NCBI GenBank assembly: GCA_030619885.1
Contig: JAUXAN010000008.1
Location: 1 to 64,000, forward strand
Origin: a bacterium
Lineage (GTDB): Bacteria > Hydrothermota > DG-26 > JAUXAN01
Length of the DNA stretch: 64,000 nucleotides
Direction: 5' to 3'
A program made the position numbers and the translations under genes. The notes below the pieces were generated by a model, which did not search any database, was not told the origin of the DNA, and saw nothing but the letters and a program-made list of their open reading frames with translations. The stretch's first letter is position 1. The number at the start of each line of letters is the position of its first letter. This document shows positions 32,955 to 41,310 of the stretch, one piece after another.

Positions 32955-34448
32955 TCATGTATCTATCTGTGCTTTTTGCAGTTTTGCCGAATAGTCCACA
33001 TAGACAGTTTTCCATTCTGTAAATATATCATATACTGTCCACCCACCTTCTCTGTGTCCATTGCCTGTATCCTTCACCCCACCGAATGGAAGATGGCATT
33101 CGGCACCTATGGTGGGACCGTTCACATAGGTTATGCCAGCTTCTATCTGTTCAGCAGCTTTGAAAGCAAGGTTCACATTTTGTGTATAGATAGAAGAGGA
33201 GAGTCCGTAAAAGGAGTTATTTATTACTTCGATTGCCTCATCAATATCTTTAACTTCAATCACGGAGACTACTGGGCCAAAGATTTCTTCCTGTGCTATT
33301 CGAAAATTGGGTCCTACATCCACGAATACGGTAGGTTCATAGAACCATCCCTTTTTACAACTACCTTTTTCATAAAATTTTCCACCATATAAAAGTCTCG
33401 CGCCTTCCTTTTTTCCTATCTCTACATACTTGTGGACGGTTTCTCTTTGACTCTCATTTATGAGTGGTCCCATCTCCACTGATTCATTGAGTCCGTTACC
33501 AATTTTGAGCGATTTTGCTCTTTCTACGAATTTATCTATGAATTTTGAATATATCCCTTTCTGAACTATCAACCTACTCATTGCAGTGCATCTCTGTCCT
33601 GTCGTTCCAAAAGCACCCCATAGTGCCCCGTCTACTGCGAGGTATAAATTTGCATCATCTAAAACTATCTGTCCATTTTTACCACCTAACTCCAGTGAAC
33701 ATCTTTTTAATCCTTTGCCACATATTTCAGCGATTCTTCGACCCACGAGCGATGAACCTGTGAAAGAGACGAGGCGCACATCCTTATGTGATAGGATTGC
33801 TTCGCCGACTTCCCTTCCACTGCCGTAGACGATATTCACAACACCCTTTGGTATTCCTGCATCCTCCAATATTTCAACGAGTTTCCCTCCGCAAGCAGGT
33901 GTTGCGGTCGCTGGTTTGAACACGACCGTATTGCCGCATAAGAGGGCAGGGAATATTTTCCATGTTGGTATAGCAATCGGAAAGTTCCACGGTGAGATAA
34001 TACCACAGACCCCTATTGGTTGTCTTGTAGTTATGCAGACCTTATTGGGGAGTTCAGATGGTGTTGTCTCTCCGAATAATCTTCTCCCTTCACCAAAGGC
34101 ATAGAAGGCGGTATCGATACCTTCCTGCACATCGCCTCTTGTTTCTTTGATTATTTTCCCCATCTCTTTAGTCATCAATTTTGCGATTTCTTCCTTTCTT
34201 TCAACAAGAAGTTCAGCAACCTTGCGCAGAATTTCTCCTCTTTTTGGTGCGGGCACCTTTCTCCATTTTGGAAATGCCTCTTTGGCAGCCGAGACTGCAT
34301 CTTCAACATCTTCTTTTTTAGATTTTGGGAAGATGCCGATAATTTCGTCCCAGTTTGCAGGGTTTCTATTTTTAAAAGTCTCATCTGATTTTGAATTTAC
34401 CCATCGTCCATTTATATAATTTTTGTAAATTTTTGGTTTTTTAGCCAT
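32955..34448 (-). CDS. Aldehyde dehydrogenase (NAD(P)-dependent)
   Basis: About 497 residues, ALDH superfamily. Landmarks are SPWNFPIAIPTWKIFPAL, VSFTGSSLVGRRIAE, the general base Glu in LELGGKNGQIV and the catalytic Cys in GTTGQRCTAMSRL. The close match of GGVKDTGNGHREGG near the C-terminus suggests the semialdehyde-type ALDHs (2-oxoglutarate or aminoadipate semialdehyde). It could therefore oxidise the product of the LKR/SDH pair at 24.7-27.3 kb, which is inference. The start is MAKKPK at 34448, seven bases after AAAGGAGGT; the upstream in-frame ATG (34466) contains that site. Confidence 0.9.
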   Translation of the reverse strand: MAKKPKIYKNYINGRWVNSKSDETFKNRNPANWDEIIGIFPKSKKEDVEDAVSAAKEAFPKWRKVPAPKRGEILRKVAELLVERKEEIAKLMTKEMGKIIKETRGDVQEGIDTAFYAFGEGRRLFGETTPSELPNKVCITTRQPIGVCGIISPWNFPIAIPTWKIFPALLCGNTVVFKPATATPACGGKLVEILEDAGIPKGVVNIVYGSGREVGEAILSHKDVRLVSFTGSSLVGRRIAEICGKGLKRCSLELGGKNGQIVLDDANLYLAVDGALWGAFGTTGQRCTAMSRLIVQKGIYSKFIDKFVERAKSLKIGNGLNESVEMGPLINESQRETVHKYVEIGKKEGARLLYGGKFYEKGSCKKGWFYEPTVFVDVGPNFRIAQEEIFGPVVSVIEVKDIDEAIEVINNSFYGLSSSIYTQNVNLAFKAAEQIEAGITYVNGPTIGAECHLPFGGVKDTGNGHREGGWTVYDIFTEWKTVYVDYSAKLQKAQIDT

Positions 34449-34462
34449 TTTTGAACCTCCTT

Positions 34463-34708
34463 TCAAGACTCTTGAATTATTTCTCTAATCTTAGGCGGTA
34501 TAAAAATGTCATCTACCGGTAATTTTTTTAACTCTGCTGATAGCAATTTTATTTTTTCATTTACAGGCAACGATTTATTTATAATTAGCAGGTTTTCTCC
34601 GCGAAGCCGACATCTGCCGCCTTTCCCTTCAAAATTATCATAGATTACTCTAAAAGCAAACCTCTCTGCCACTTTCTCCAGTTCTTCTCTAATGAGTTCT
34701 TTCTTCAT
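34463..34708 (-). CDS. Small conserved hypothetical protein (81 aa)
   Basis: 81 residues, basic N-terminal half and no membrane segment. The layout (ELEKVAERFAFRVIYDNFEG, GGRCRLRGENLLIINKSLPV, then DDIFIPPKIREIIQ) resembles a small family seen beside phosphoesterase and nusB genes in several candidate phyla; I know no function. It lies between the phosphoesterase and the aldehyde dehydrogenase, two bases from the former, so it is part of this minus-strand operon. Confidence 0.7.
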   Translation of the reverse strand: MKKELIREELEKVAERFAFRVIYDNFEGKGGRCRLRGENLLIINKSLPVNEKIKLLSAELKKLPVDDIFIPPKIREIIQES

Positions 34709-34710
34709 CT

Positions 34711-35436
34711 CTATCTGCCATATTTAAGTCTCTCTGCAAGAAAATGAGGAAGTCCAGCATCCAATATTTTTTTCTGTGCTTTTTCAATATCATATTCACT
34801 ACGGATGAATTTTACACTCTTTCTTTCATTATCGAACACCACGCAAGATGCTCTCGGGTCTAAATCTCTTGGCTGACCTACACTTCCAACATTTACGATA
34901 TACTTGGCATTGGTGTCTATGGTGAATTCTTCCCCCTCTATTGCACTGTATCTTCCTTGTTTTTCTTTTATGGCGAATGCTATATGTGAATGTCCAATGA
35001 AACAAATCTTCTCTTCAAAATATCGAAACTCGAAAATAGCATCATCTAACGAGAAGATATATTGCCACTCGGCAGGTTCAGATGGGGAGGAGTGTACAAA
35101 GAAGGTATCTTTTATTTTAAGCGTCAGTCCCAAGTTTTTTACATATTCTCTGTATTCTTCTTTCAATACACTTTCTGTCCAGAATATTGCCTGTTTGGCA
35201 ACAGGATTGAAATATTTAGTATCTGTCAAGCCACAGGATGCGTAATCGTGATTTCCGGCGATGACTAAATCAGTGAGTTCTTTCACCCGTTCGACACACT
35301 CATTGGGGTTTGCACCGTAACCAACAAGGTCTCCAAGACAGATGAATTTCTCAATATTTTCTATCTCGAGAGCTGAGAGAATCCTTTCGAACGCTTCTTG
35401 ATTGCTATGAATGTCTGATATTATTGCGTATCTCAT
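34711..35436 (-). CDS. Calcineurin-like metallophosphoesterase
   Basis: 241 residues with the full metallophosphoesterase set: ISDIHSN (residues 5-11), CLGDLVGYGANP, AGNHDYA, and GHSH near residue 150. It binds two metal ions and belongs to the YfcE/diadenosine tetraphosphatase-like group; substrate unknown. Its start overlaps the end of nusB by 32 bases, tying it into the nusB operon. Confidence 0.88.
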   Translation of the reverse strand: MRYAIISDIHSNQEAFERILSALEIENIEKFICLGDLVGYGANPNECVERVKELTDLVIAGNHDYASCGLTDTKYFNPVAKQAIFWTESVLKEEYREYVKNLGLTLKIKDTFFVHSSPSEPAEWQYIFSLDDAIFEFRYFEEKICFIGHSHIAFAIKEKQGRYSAIEGEEFTIDTNAKYIVNVGSVGQPRDLDPRASCVVFDNERKSVKFIRSEYDIEKAQKKILDAGLPHFLAERLKYGR

Positions 35437-35836
35437 CTATATTATTTGCTATTTTATCCAGAACCCCATTTACAAATCTTCCTGAATCTTCCGTAGAATA
35501 TTCTTTAGCAATTTCAATTGCCTCATCTAAAGTCACTTTAACAGGAATATCATCAAAATAGAGAAGTTCACATACTGCAAGTCTGAGTATATTTTTGTCA
35601 ATTATAGCAATCCGTGACATTTCCCAATTTTCCACCGTATTAGAGACTACTTTATCTATTTCATCCATTCTTTCGACTGTTTTGTGGACTAATCTATTGG
35701 TATAAGTAAAGACCTCATCACCGTATTCTTTCTGTGAAAATATATCCTCCAAAATGAACTCACAGTTATTTTGAGTCATTTCAATATCATATAGTGCTGT
35801 AAGTGCCAGCACCCGTGCCTTTCTTCTACCACCCAC
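35405..35836 (-). CDS. nusB: Transcription antitermination factor NusB
   Basis: 143 residues, all-helical NusB, which with S10 binds boxA RNA in rRNA operons. The start GGRRKARVLALTALYDIEM, the ILRLAVCELLYFDDIPVKVT segment and EYSTEDSGRFVNGVLDKI are diagnostic. ribH lies 13 bases upstream; the ribH-nusB pairing is widespread. Confidence 0.95.
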   Translation of the reverse strand: MGGRRKARVLALTALYDIEMTQNNCEFILEDIFSQKEYGDEVFTYTNRLVHKTVERMDEIDKVVSNTVENWEMSRIAIIDKNILRLAVCELLYFDDIPVKVTLDEAIEIAKEYSTEDSGRFVNGVLDKIANNIDEIRNNIRHS

Positions 35837-35848
35837 AGTAAGGATAGG

Positions 35849-36316
35849 TTATATTATTTTCTTATAAAGGTCTGCAAGTTCAATTGCTGAAAGTGCCGCA
35901 GATTCGCCTCTGTTGCCCAATTTCCCACCTGCTCTGTCCAACGCCTGTTCGAGATTATCGGCAGTCACCACTCCAAAGATGGTCGGGATTTTTTCTTCCA
36001 GTCCAATCCTTGCAATCCCTTTAGCGACTTCACCAGCAACGAAATCGAAGTGGGGTGTATCGCCTCTTATCACTGTACCAAGACAGATGATAGCATCGAA
36101 TCTCTTCGTCTGCACCAATTTTTTCGCGCAGGGTGGAATCTCAAAAGCACCTGGAGTCCAGTATACTTCTATTTTATTCTCATCACAGTTATGCCTCACA
36201 AGACAGTCGATTGCTCCATCTAAGAGTCTTTTAGAAACGGCATCATTAAATCTTGATACGACTATGCCAAATCTTTTCCCTTTCCCGATCACTTTCCCTT
36301 CAAACACCTTTGCCAT
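35849..36316 (-). CDS. ribH: 6,7-dimethyl-8-ribityllumazine synthase
   Basis: 155 residues, lumazine synthase, joining the pyrimidine ribitylamine with dihydroxybutanone phosphate. FGIVVSRFNDAVSKRLLDGA, the WTPGAFEIP loop and the catalytic His in VIRGDTPHFDFVAGEVAKG are all present; the C-terminal NRGESAALSAIELADL is typical. AAGGAGGTTAC precedes the ATG. A 145-bp inverted-repeat element separates it from ribBA upstream. Confidence 0.96.
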   Translation of the reverse strand: MAKVFEGKVIGKGKRFGIVVSRFNDAVSKRLLDGAIDCLVRHNCDENKIEVYWTPGAFEIPPCAKKLVQTKRFDAIICLGTVIRGDTPHFDFVAGEVAKGIARIGLEEKIPTIFGVVTADNLEQALDRAGGKLGNRGESAALSAIELADLYKKII

Positions 36317-36340
36317 GTAACCTCCTTAATATATTTATAA

Positions 36341-36485
36341 AACCATAGAGGTCACAGAGACATCAGAGAATACACAGTCCATACGGATCCTGCCATTTTG
36401 CAGGATGCTGTGCAACAGCCCGTATGGGCGGAAGAGATTCAATCCGTATGAGTGGTTTCTTTTCTTCTCTGTGTTCTCTATGGTT
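36341..36485. mobile_element. 145-bp MITE-like element between ribBA and ribH
   Basis: AACCATAGAG (36341-36350) and CTCTATGGTT (36476-36485) are perfect terminal arms, extended inward by GTCACAGAGA versus the complement of TCTCTGTGTT. The inside contains CCATACGGATCC and CCGTATGGGCGG pieces of the window's dispersed palindrome. No coding capacity. Confidence 0.6.
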
Positions 36486-36492
36486 AACATTA

Positions 36493-37710
36493 CTATAACT
36501 TTGGTATTATATGCCCTAATTTATCGCGTTTTGCCCTCAGGTATTTCACATTCTCCTTTCTCGGATGAATAAGTATTGGAATCCTTTCAACTATCTTCAA
36601 CCCATAGCCTTCCAGTCCAACAACTTTCTTGGGGTTATTGGTGAGGAGTCGTATAGTTGAAATGCCCAGATCCACCAGTATTTGAGCACCGATTCCATAG
36701 TCACGCAGATCGGGTTCAAGCCCCAGAGCTTCATTTGCTTCTACTGTATCGAGTCCCCTATCCTGCAGTTCGTAGGCTCTCAGTTTATTCAAAAGTCCTA
36801 CACCTCTCCCCTCCTGTCTCATATACAAAAAAACCCCCCTCCCTTCTTTCTGAATTAGGCTTAGCGTCTCACCTAACTGGTCACCGCAGTCACATCGCAG
36901 GGAACCAAATACATCTCCTGTGAGACATTGGGAGTGGACTCTAACCAATACATTTTTCTTTCCAGACACCTCACCTTTTACAATGGCAAGATGGTGGTAT
37001 TTATCGAGAACACTTTCATAAACGAAGAGTTTGAAATCGCCGTATTTAGTCGGTAGAGTGGTTTGAACTATCATAGATACAAGTTTATCCCTTTTTCTTC
37101 TGTATTCAATCAGGTCTTTTATAGTTATCAATTTTAGATTGTGTTTCTTTACGAACTTTATCAGTCTATGGAGACGGGCCATCGAGCCATCCGAGTCCAT
37201 TATGGGACAGAGCACTCCTGCGGGATAGAGACCTGAGAGTCTGGCGAGGTCAACCGATGCCTCCGTATGTCCTGTCCTTCTTAAAACCCCTGCTTTTACT
37301 GCACGAAGCGGAAATACATGTCCTGGTTTTGCTATATCTTCTGGGTGGGTATTGGGCTCCACTGCAACTAAAATAGTCTTTGCACGGTCATAAGCCGACT
37401 CCCCTGTAGTCGTTCCCTTTACCGCATCTATAGATACGGTAAAGGGTGTCCCCATCTTCGAGGTATTCTCTGAAACCATTACAGGAATCTTGAGCTCTTC
37501 GAGTCTATCTGGTAAGAGGGCGAGACAGAGGAGTCCTCTCGCTTCTTTTAACATAAAGTTCATCGCTTCGGGTGTTGTCTTGCTTGCCGCCATAATGAGG
37601 TCACCTTCGTTCTCCCTGTCTTCATCATCTACGCAGACCACCATATTTCCCTTGCCTATTTCTTTGAGTGCATCCTCAATAGTGTTGAATCTATATCTTC
37701 TCCGTTTCAT
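36493..37710 (-). CDS. ribBA: Bifunctional DHBP synthase / GTP cyclohydrolase II
   Basis: 405 residues. Residues about 1-200 are RibB, with the acidic VVCVDDEDRENEGDLIMAA loop and GHTEASVDLARL; it forms dihydroxybutanone phosphate. Residues about 205-400 are RibA, with HSQCLTGDVFGSLRCDCGDQ supplying the three zinc cysteines, and EGRGVGLLNKLRAYELQD. Both halves look active. Its start overlaps the end of ribE by 20 bases. ribD is not in this window. Confidence 0.96.
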   Translation of the reverse strand: MKRRRYRFNTIEDALKEIGKGNMVVCVDDEDRENEGDLIMAASKTTPEAMNFMLKEARGLLCLALLPDRLEELKIPVMVSENTSKMGTPFTVSIDAVKGTTTGESAYDRAKTILVAVEPNTHPEDIAKPGHVFPLRAVKAGVLRRTGHTEASVDLARLSGLYPAGVLCPIMDSDGSMARLHRLIKFVKKHNLKLITIKDLIEYRRKRDKLVSMIVQTTLPTKYGDFKLFVYESVLDKYHHLAIVKGEVSGKKNVLVRVHSQCLTGDVFGSLRCDCGDQLGETLSLIQKEGRGVFLYMRQEGRGVGLLNKLRAYELQDRGLDTVEANEALGLEPDLRDYGIGAQILVDLGISTIRLLTNNPKKVVGLEGYGLKIVERIPILIHPRKENVKYLRAKRDKLGHIIPKL

Positions 37711-38296
37711 ATCTGCTCAGGTATTTTATAATATATTTACCAATAATGTCAAGTTCAATATTGACCTCATCGCCGATTCTTTTGAATCCGAAAGTCGTAT
37801 TATGTGCTGTATGCGGGATTATAGTCACGGAAAATCCATCCTCTCTTACGGAAGTCACTGTTAAACTAACTCCATCTACACTTATGGAACCTTTTTCTAC
37901 GAGATAATTTCTGTACTTCCTATCCAACTCTATAAAGAAGTCGGTCGATAGCCCGTTCTTTTTTCTGTTTCTGATTTTCGCTGTACAATCTATGTGTCCT
38001 GTTAAGATATGTCCACCAAGTCTCGTCTCAGCCTTCACAGCCCGTTCAAGATTCACTTTCTCGTTGATTTTGAAATTTGATAAGGTCGTGCGTTCGAGTG
38101 TCTCTTTAGTTACATCAACTTTGAACAGGTTTTTTTTATTTTCTATGACTGTCAGGCATACCCCGTTTATGGAGACACTATCACCTACTTTTAAATCTCT
38201 ACTTATTTCTGATGAATGGATAGTAAGAACGACTCCATCCCTTTTTCTGTGAATACTCTTCACATTCCCGAGTTCTTCTATCAATCCTGTAAACAT
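37691..38296 (-). CDS. ribE: Riboflavin synthase alpha chain
   Basis: 201 residues with two tandem beta-barrel repeats: MFTGLIEELGNVKSI with DSVSINGVCLTV, and GHIDCTAKI with GSISVDGVSLTV. It dismutates two lumazines to riboflavin. First gene of a minus-strand run ribE-ribBA-(repeat)-ribH-nusB-phosphoesterase-81aa-ALDH. A consensus promoter sits so close (38310-38338) that the mRNA would be nearly leaderless, and no FMN riboswitch is present upstream. Confidence 0.95.
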   Translation of the reverse strand: MFTGLIEELGNVKSIHRKRDGVVLTIHSSEISRDLKVGDSVSINGVCLTVIENKKNLFKVDVTKETLERTTLSNFKINEKVNLERAVKAETRLGGHILTGHIDCTAKIRNRKKNGLSTDFFIELDRKYRNYLVEKGSISVDGVSLTVTSVREDGFSVTIIPHTAHNTTFGFKRIGDEVNIELDIIGKYIIKYLSRYETEKI

Positions 38297-38309
38297 AGAT
38301 TATTTTCAA

Positions 38310-38338
38310 ATAATATCAAACCTTATATAGAATGTCAA
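38310..38338 (-). promoter_or_regulatory. Near-leaderless promoter of the rib operon
   Basis: On the minus strand TTGACA (38338-38333), 17-base spacer, TATTAT (38315-38310). The ribE ATG begins 13 bases after the -10 box. No room remains for a riboswitch downstream of the promoter. Confidence 0.8.
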
Positions 38339-38408
38339 CGAATTTTTTATAGGGGAGACTCGAACCCATAGTTACAGTATCGACGCCAATCCCATTACAT
38401 AAAGTGGT

Positions 38409-40694
38409 CTAAATATACTCTATGTTCAGCTCCACGGTACCTTTGAGGGAAGCAGGAAAGTGGAGTTTCTTGAATATCTTTTCCAGAATTTCTTTCTTGC
38501 AATCTTTACCTTTGTAATTTTTTATTTCTATCGCCTTAACTCTTCCTTTTTCTACCTCCAGCACGATGCTCAGGCTCTTCAGTTCCCATTCTTTGAAAGT
38601 TTCTTCCATCTCTTTCCCAACCTGGCTGAGTATAGTTTTCTCTACAGCATCCAGACTTATTCCAGAAGGCAATTTCCCGCCGGTTACATAAATCTGTTTA
38701 GAAATCTTTTTGTCCTTACCGATGTAAAGTGCTTCTTCTTTTGCTGCTTTAGAATAAAGACTTGGGGCCATCAGACGTTTGGCTCTTGCACCAACTGCAC
38801 CACTTCCAACTGCATAATCGCTTACCCCTTGGGGAAGCGGTAGGGGCTGTTTAACGGTCACTACTTCGCCAGTTTTTCTAACTACTTTATCTACCGCAAC
38901 AAAAGAAGTGTAATCGGTCATGAGATGGTATTTTAATCCCAGATTTGTCACTTCTTCTTTAACCTGTACTCCTACCCTTCCGTAATCAGCGAGTCGGGTT
39001 ATCTTCTCCCTCGCCCAGAGATATCTGAGAGCTGAATTATTTTTATCTTCCATCGATGTGGTCACTGCGATCTTTTTCTTATAATCGCCTCGTGTGGTCT
39101 TCCCGTTTACTCTGATCTTACCGGATGCATTTTTGTATTTACCGAAAAGAATGAGAGGACGTTGGGCAAAGAGGTCTGGTAAAGAAAGCGGCTCCACCTC
39201 GTACGCATCAAATCCCTCAAACTTTACCTCTATGTCGGTCAAAAGAGGATGCTCTATGTAACGGATAAACTTTTCTGCCGTCTCATCTGCCTCTTCCTTA
39301 TTGCAGACCACAAAGGGTTCTCCCCTACCTACCCTGGCCATTCCTTCAATAAGAAAACGGTTTACCGATGTTCCTATACCAAAGGCAAAAAAGTTCGCCT
39401 GGCCGAGGTTTTCCCTCATGAGGTCAAATACTTCTTTCTCCACCGCCACATATCCATCAGTCGCAGTAACAATTACGCGGGATAGGCCTTTCTTTTTCTC
39501 CAACGATAAGGCCCTTTTTAAAGCATCGAGTATTCTGGTTCCTCCGCCGCCTCTTTGGGACATAACCATATCTATGGCTTTCTTTTTGTTCTCCTCTGTG
39601 GCGGGAAGAGGATGAGGAGAAAGCACCTGGGAACCCCCGGCAAAAAACAGCACATTGAAGTAATCTTTCTTTCTTAAACTTGCTATTATTTTCTTTATCA
39701 AAGCTTTGGAAACTTCTAATGGAAAACCATTCATAGAACCGGAGACATCAACAATGAACACATACTCACGGGGTGGAACCATCTTCATATTTACCCTCTC
39801 CGGTGGTTCAAGCATTAAGAGGAAAAATTTCTCTTCTTCACCAGGATAGAGAAGGAGTCCGGTATGTATGGCTTTGCCCTGTAAGGTGTACCTTAGAATA
39901 AAGTCTCTATTCCCTCCCTTCTTCTCCTTGGGTGAGAGCAGAATTTTTGCTCCATCTGAACTTTCTTTCTTTATTTTTACCTCATGAGAAGGTGCCCATA
40001 CTTTGGCAAGAGGAATTCCTGTCTTTAGATTTACTTCTATGTGAAATTTATAGGGTGGCTCTTCTCCTTCATGAAGATATGGACTGGCTGTCCAGCTGTC
40101 TTTACCTTTCAGTGTTTCTAAATCCTTCTCACCAGTAAACCGGGGACCAACCACGGTGGGGAAGACAAATTCGTATATCCCTTTTTCAGGAACAAGCATC
40201 TCCGTATAACTTACCGTCACCTCCACGACGTCACCGGGCATTATGTTGGCAACCATCATCTGGAATACATTGGGCCTTTTCTGTTCCAGCAGAGAAGCCA
40301 CTCTGCCTTCATCTTTTGCCTTTTGATATATCTTCTGTGCTCTTATCGTCTCTTCGATATCTGCCTCGATTACCCTGTTGCCGATTTTCATCTTCATAGC
40401 ATGTATGGCAGATTTTGTCCCCAGGGGAAATACATAGACGGCCTCTATGGTACTTTTGCCGTCATTCTTATACACCTGGACAAGTTCTATCTCGGCGGTA
40501 ATCCCGGCAATATTTACCTTCGCTTTCGTTTCAAGCAGGGGAAAACGGTCTACTTTGGGGTCGCCCTGAACAAAGAAGTAAGGAGAGAGGGGTTCATCTC
40601 CTTCCTCTCCAGGCGGGGCAGATTGAATTACCTCTGTCTGAAAGACAAAGATAGAGACGGTTAAAAATAGCAAAGTTACCAACCTTTTCATCAT
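38409..40694 (-). CDS. VIT and VWA domain envelope protein
   Basis: 761 residues with a signal peptide (about 1-25). The VIT domain spans about residues 35-160 (EIELVQVYKNDGKSTIEAVY, VFPLG). The VWA domain from about 312 has an intact MIDAS (VDVSGSMNG; DxSxS), later T and D residues (TATDGY), as in inter-alpha-trypsin inhibitor-like proteins. The last 80 residues resemble a TonB/AgmX-type C-terminal domain (FPASLKGTVELNIEY). It is periplasmic or surface-exposed, binding partners in a metal-dependent way. AGGAGGTAGATG precedes the ATG. Confidence 0.85.
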   Translation of the reverse strand: MMKRLVTLLFLTVSIFVFQTEVIQSAPPGEEGDEPLSPYFFVQGDPKVDRFPLLETKAKVNIAGITAEIELVQVYKNDGKSTIEAVYVFPLGTKSAIHAMKMKIGNRVIEADIEETIRAQKIYQKAKDEGRVASLLEQKRPNVFQMMVANIMPGDVVEVTVSYTEMLVPEKGIYEFVFPTVVGPRFTGEKDLETLKGKDSWTASPYLHEGEEPPYKFHIEVNLKTGIPLAKVWAPSHEVKIKKESSDGAKILLSPKEKKGGNRDFILRYTLQGKAIHTGLLLYPGEEEKFFLLMLEPPERVNMKMVPPREYVFIVDVSGSMNGFPLEVSKALIKKIIASLRKKDYFNVLFFAGGSQVLSPHPLPATEENKKKAIDMVMSQRGGGGTRILDALKRALSLEKKKGLSRVIVTATDGYVAVEKEVFDLMRENLGQANFFAFGIGTSVNRFLIEGMARVGRGEPFVVCNKEEADETAEKFIRYIEHPLLTDIEVKFEGFDAYEVEPLSLPDLFAQRPLILFGKYKNASGKIRVNGKTTRGDYKKKIAVTTSMEDKNNSALRYLWAREKITRLADYGRVGVQVKEEVTNLGLKYHLMTDYTSFVAVDKVVRKTGEVVTVKQPLPLPQGVSDYAVGSGAVGARAKRLMAPSLYSKAAKEEALYIGKDKKISKQIYVTGGKLPSGISLDAVEKTILSQVGKEMEETFKEWELKSLSIVLEVEKGRVKAIEIKNYKGKDCKKEILEKIFKKLHFPASLKGTVELNIEYI

Positions 40695-40857
40695 CTACCT
40701 CCTTGTTCTCTACTGTATAATACAAAAAAATTCTCTAAATATTCCAAATTTTTCTGCTAGTTCATAGTGAAAAGTGTAGCTTTGACCCCAATTTTTATAA
40801 AGAAATGAAGATGTAATCAGCGATTAAAGCGAACATGGTTCACTTCCATTTTCTTCT

Positions 40858-41129
40858 TCAACCCTTTTCAGGAGAAATGATCCCATATACTTTATACTCG
40901 TAATCCCTCCTCTTCCACCAGTACATTCTCAAAGAAGGTGTGAAGTATTTAAATCCATTTCTGTATGCCCCCATAGGTGGAAAAAATACACAAATTTCAT
41001 TCGAGTCAGTAGTGCCCCTCCAACTTTTTGATATGGAGTAATATGGGCTAAATTTTCCTCCAGACCAATCCCATTCTTTCAATTTGAAGACCTTTGTTAA
41101 TTCATCTAATATGCCTTTGATACATCCTT
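40858..41129 (-). CDS. Short uncharacterised ORF, possibly a gene fragment
   Basis: An open frame in which IKGILDELTKVFKLKEWDW is followed by SGGKFSPYYSISKSWRGT and an aromatic-rich stretch to EKG at 40858. No ATG is available; a TTG at 41082 or an upstream non-ATG codon would be needed. A consensus minus-strand promoter lies just upstream (41134-41163). The aromatic, Trp-rich composition is protein-like, but I do not recognise a family. It may be the C-terminal part of a lost gene. Confidence 0.35.
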
Positions 41130-41133
41130 TAAT

Positions 41134-41163
41134 ATTATACCAATAAAAATATCATTTTGTCAA
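41134..41163 (-). promoter_or_regulatory. Consensus promoter pointing into 41130-40858
   Basis: Minus strand TTGACA (41163-41158), 18-base spacer, TATAAT (41139-41134), among the best-matching promoters of the window. Only the fragmentary ORF at 40858 follows it, so it could also drive a small RNA. Confidence 0.6.
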
Positions 41164-41270
41164 GAAGGGAGGTTTTGCTCTAACCCCTTGAATGCCAAAA
41201 GGTTACAGTGGCTTTCCTCAATCCCATTGCATAACGGTTTGTGTGTTTGCGGGAAGTTTAAGCAATTTTT

Positions 41271-41298
41271 CTGGGGCGGGAGTTCACGCCCGCCCCAG
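41271..41298. terminator. GC-rich hairpin after the TPR lipoprotein gene
   Basis: CTGGGGCGGG (41271-41280) and CCCGCCCCAG (41289-41298) form a perfect 10-bp stem around an 8-base loop, 13 bases beyond the TPR stop. The T-run lies on the wrong side for the minus strand, so it may act mainly as a 3'-end stabiliser. Confidence 0.55.
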
Positions 41299-41310
41299 AT
41301 ATCCTCGAAG

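Noticed and set aside
38345-38365. tRNA T-arm-like sequence (GGGTTCGAGTCTCC, minus strand)
   Set aside because: No acceptor, D or anticodon arms fit upstream. At most a tRNA fragment or chance.
38297-38408. FMN riboswitch upstream of ribE
   Set aside because: The promoter lies only 13 bases from the start codon and no conserved RFN element bases are found.
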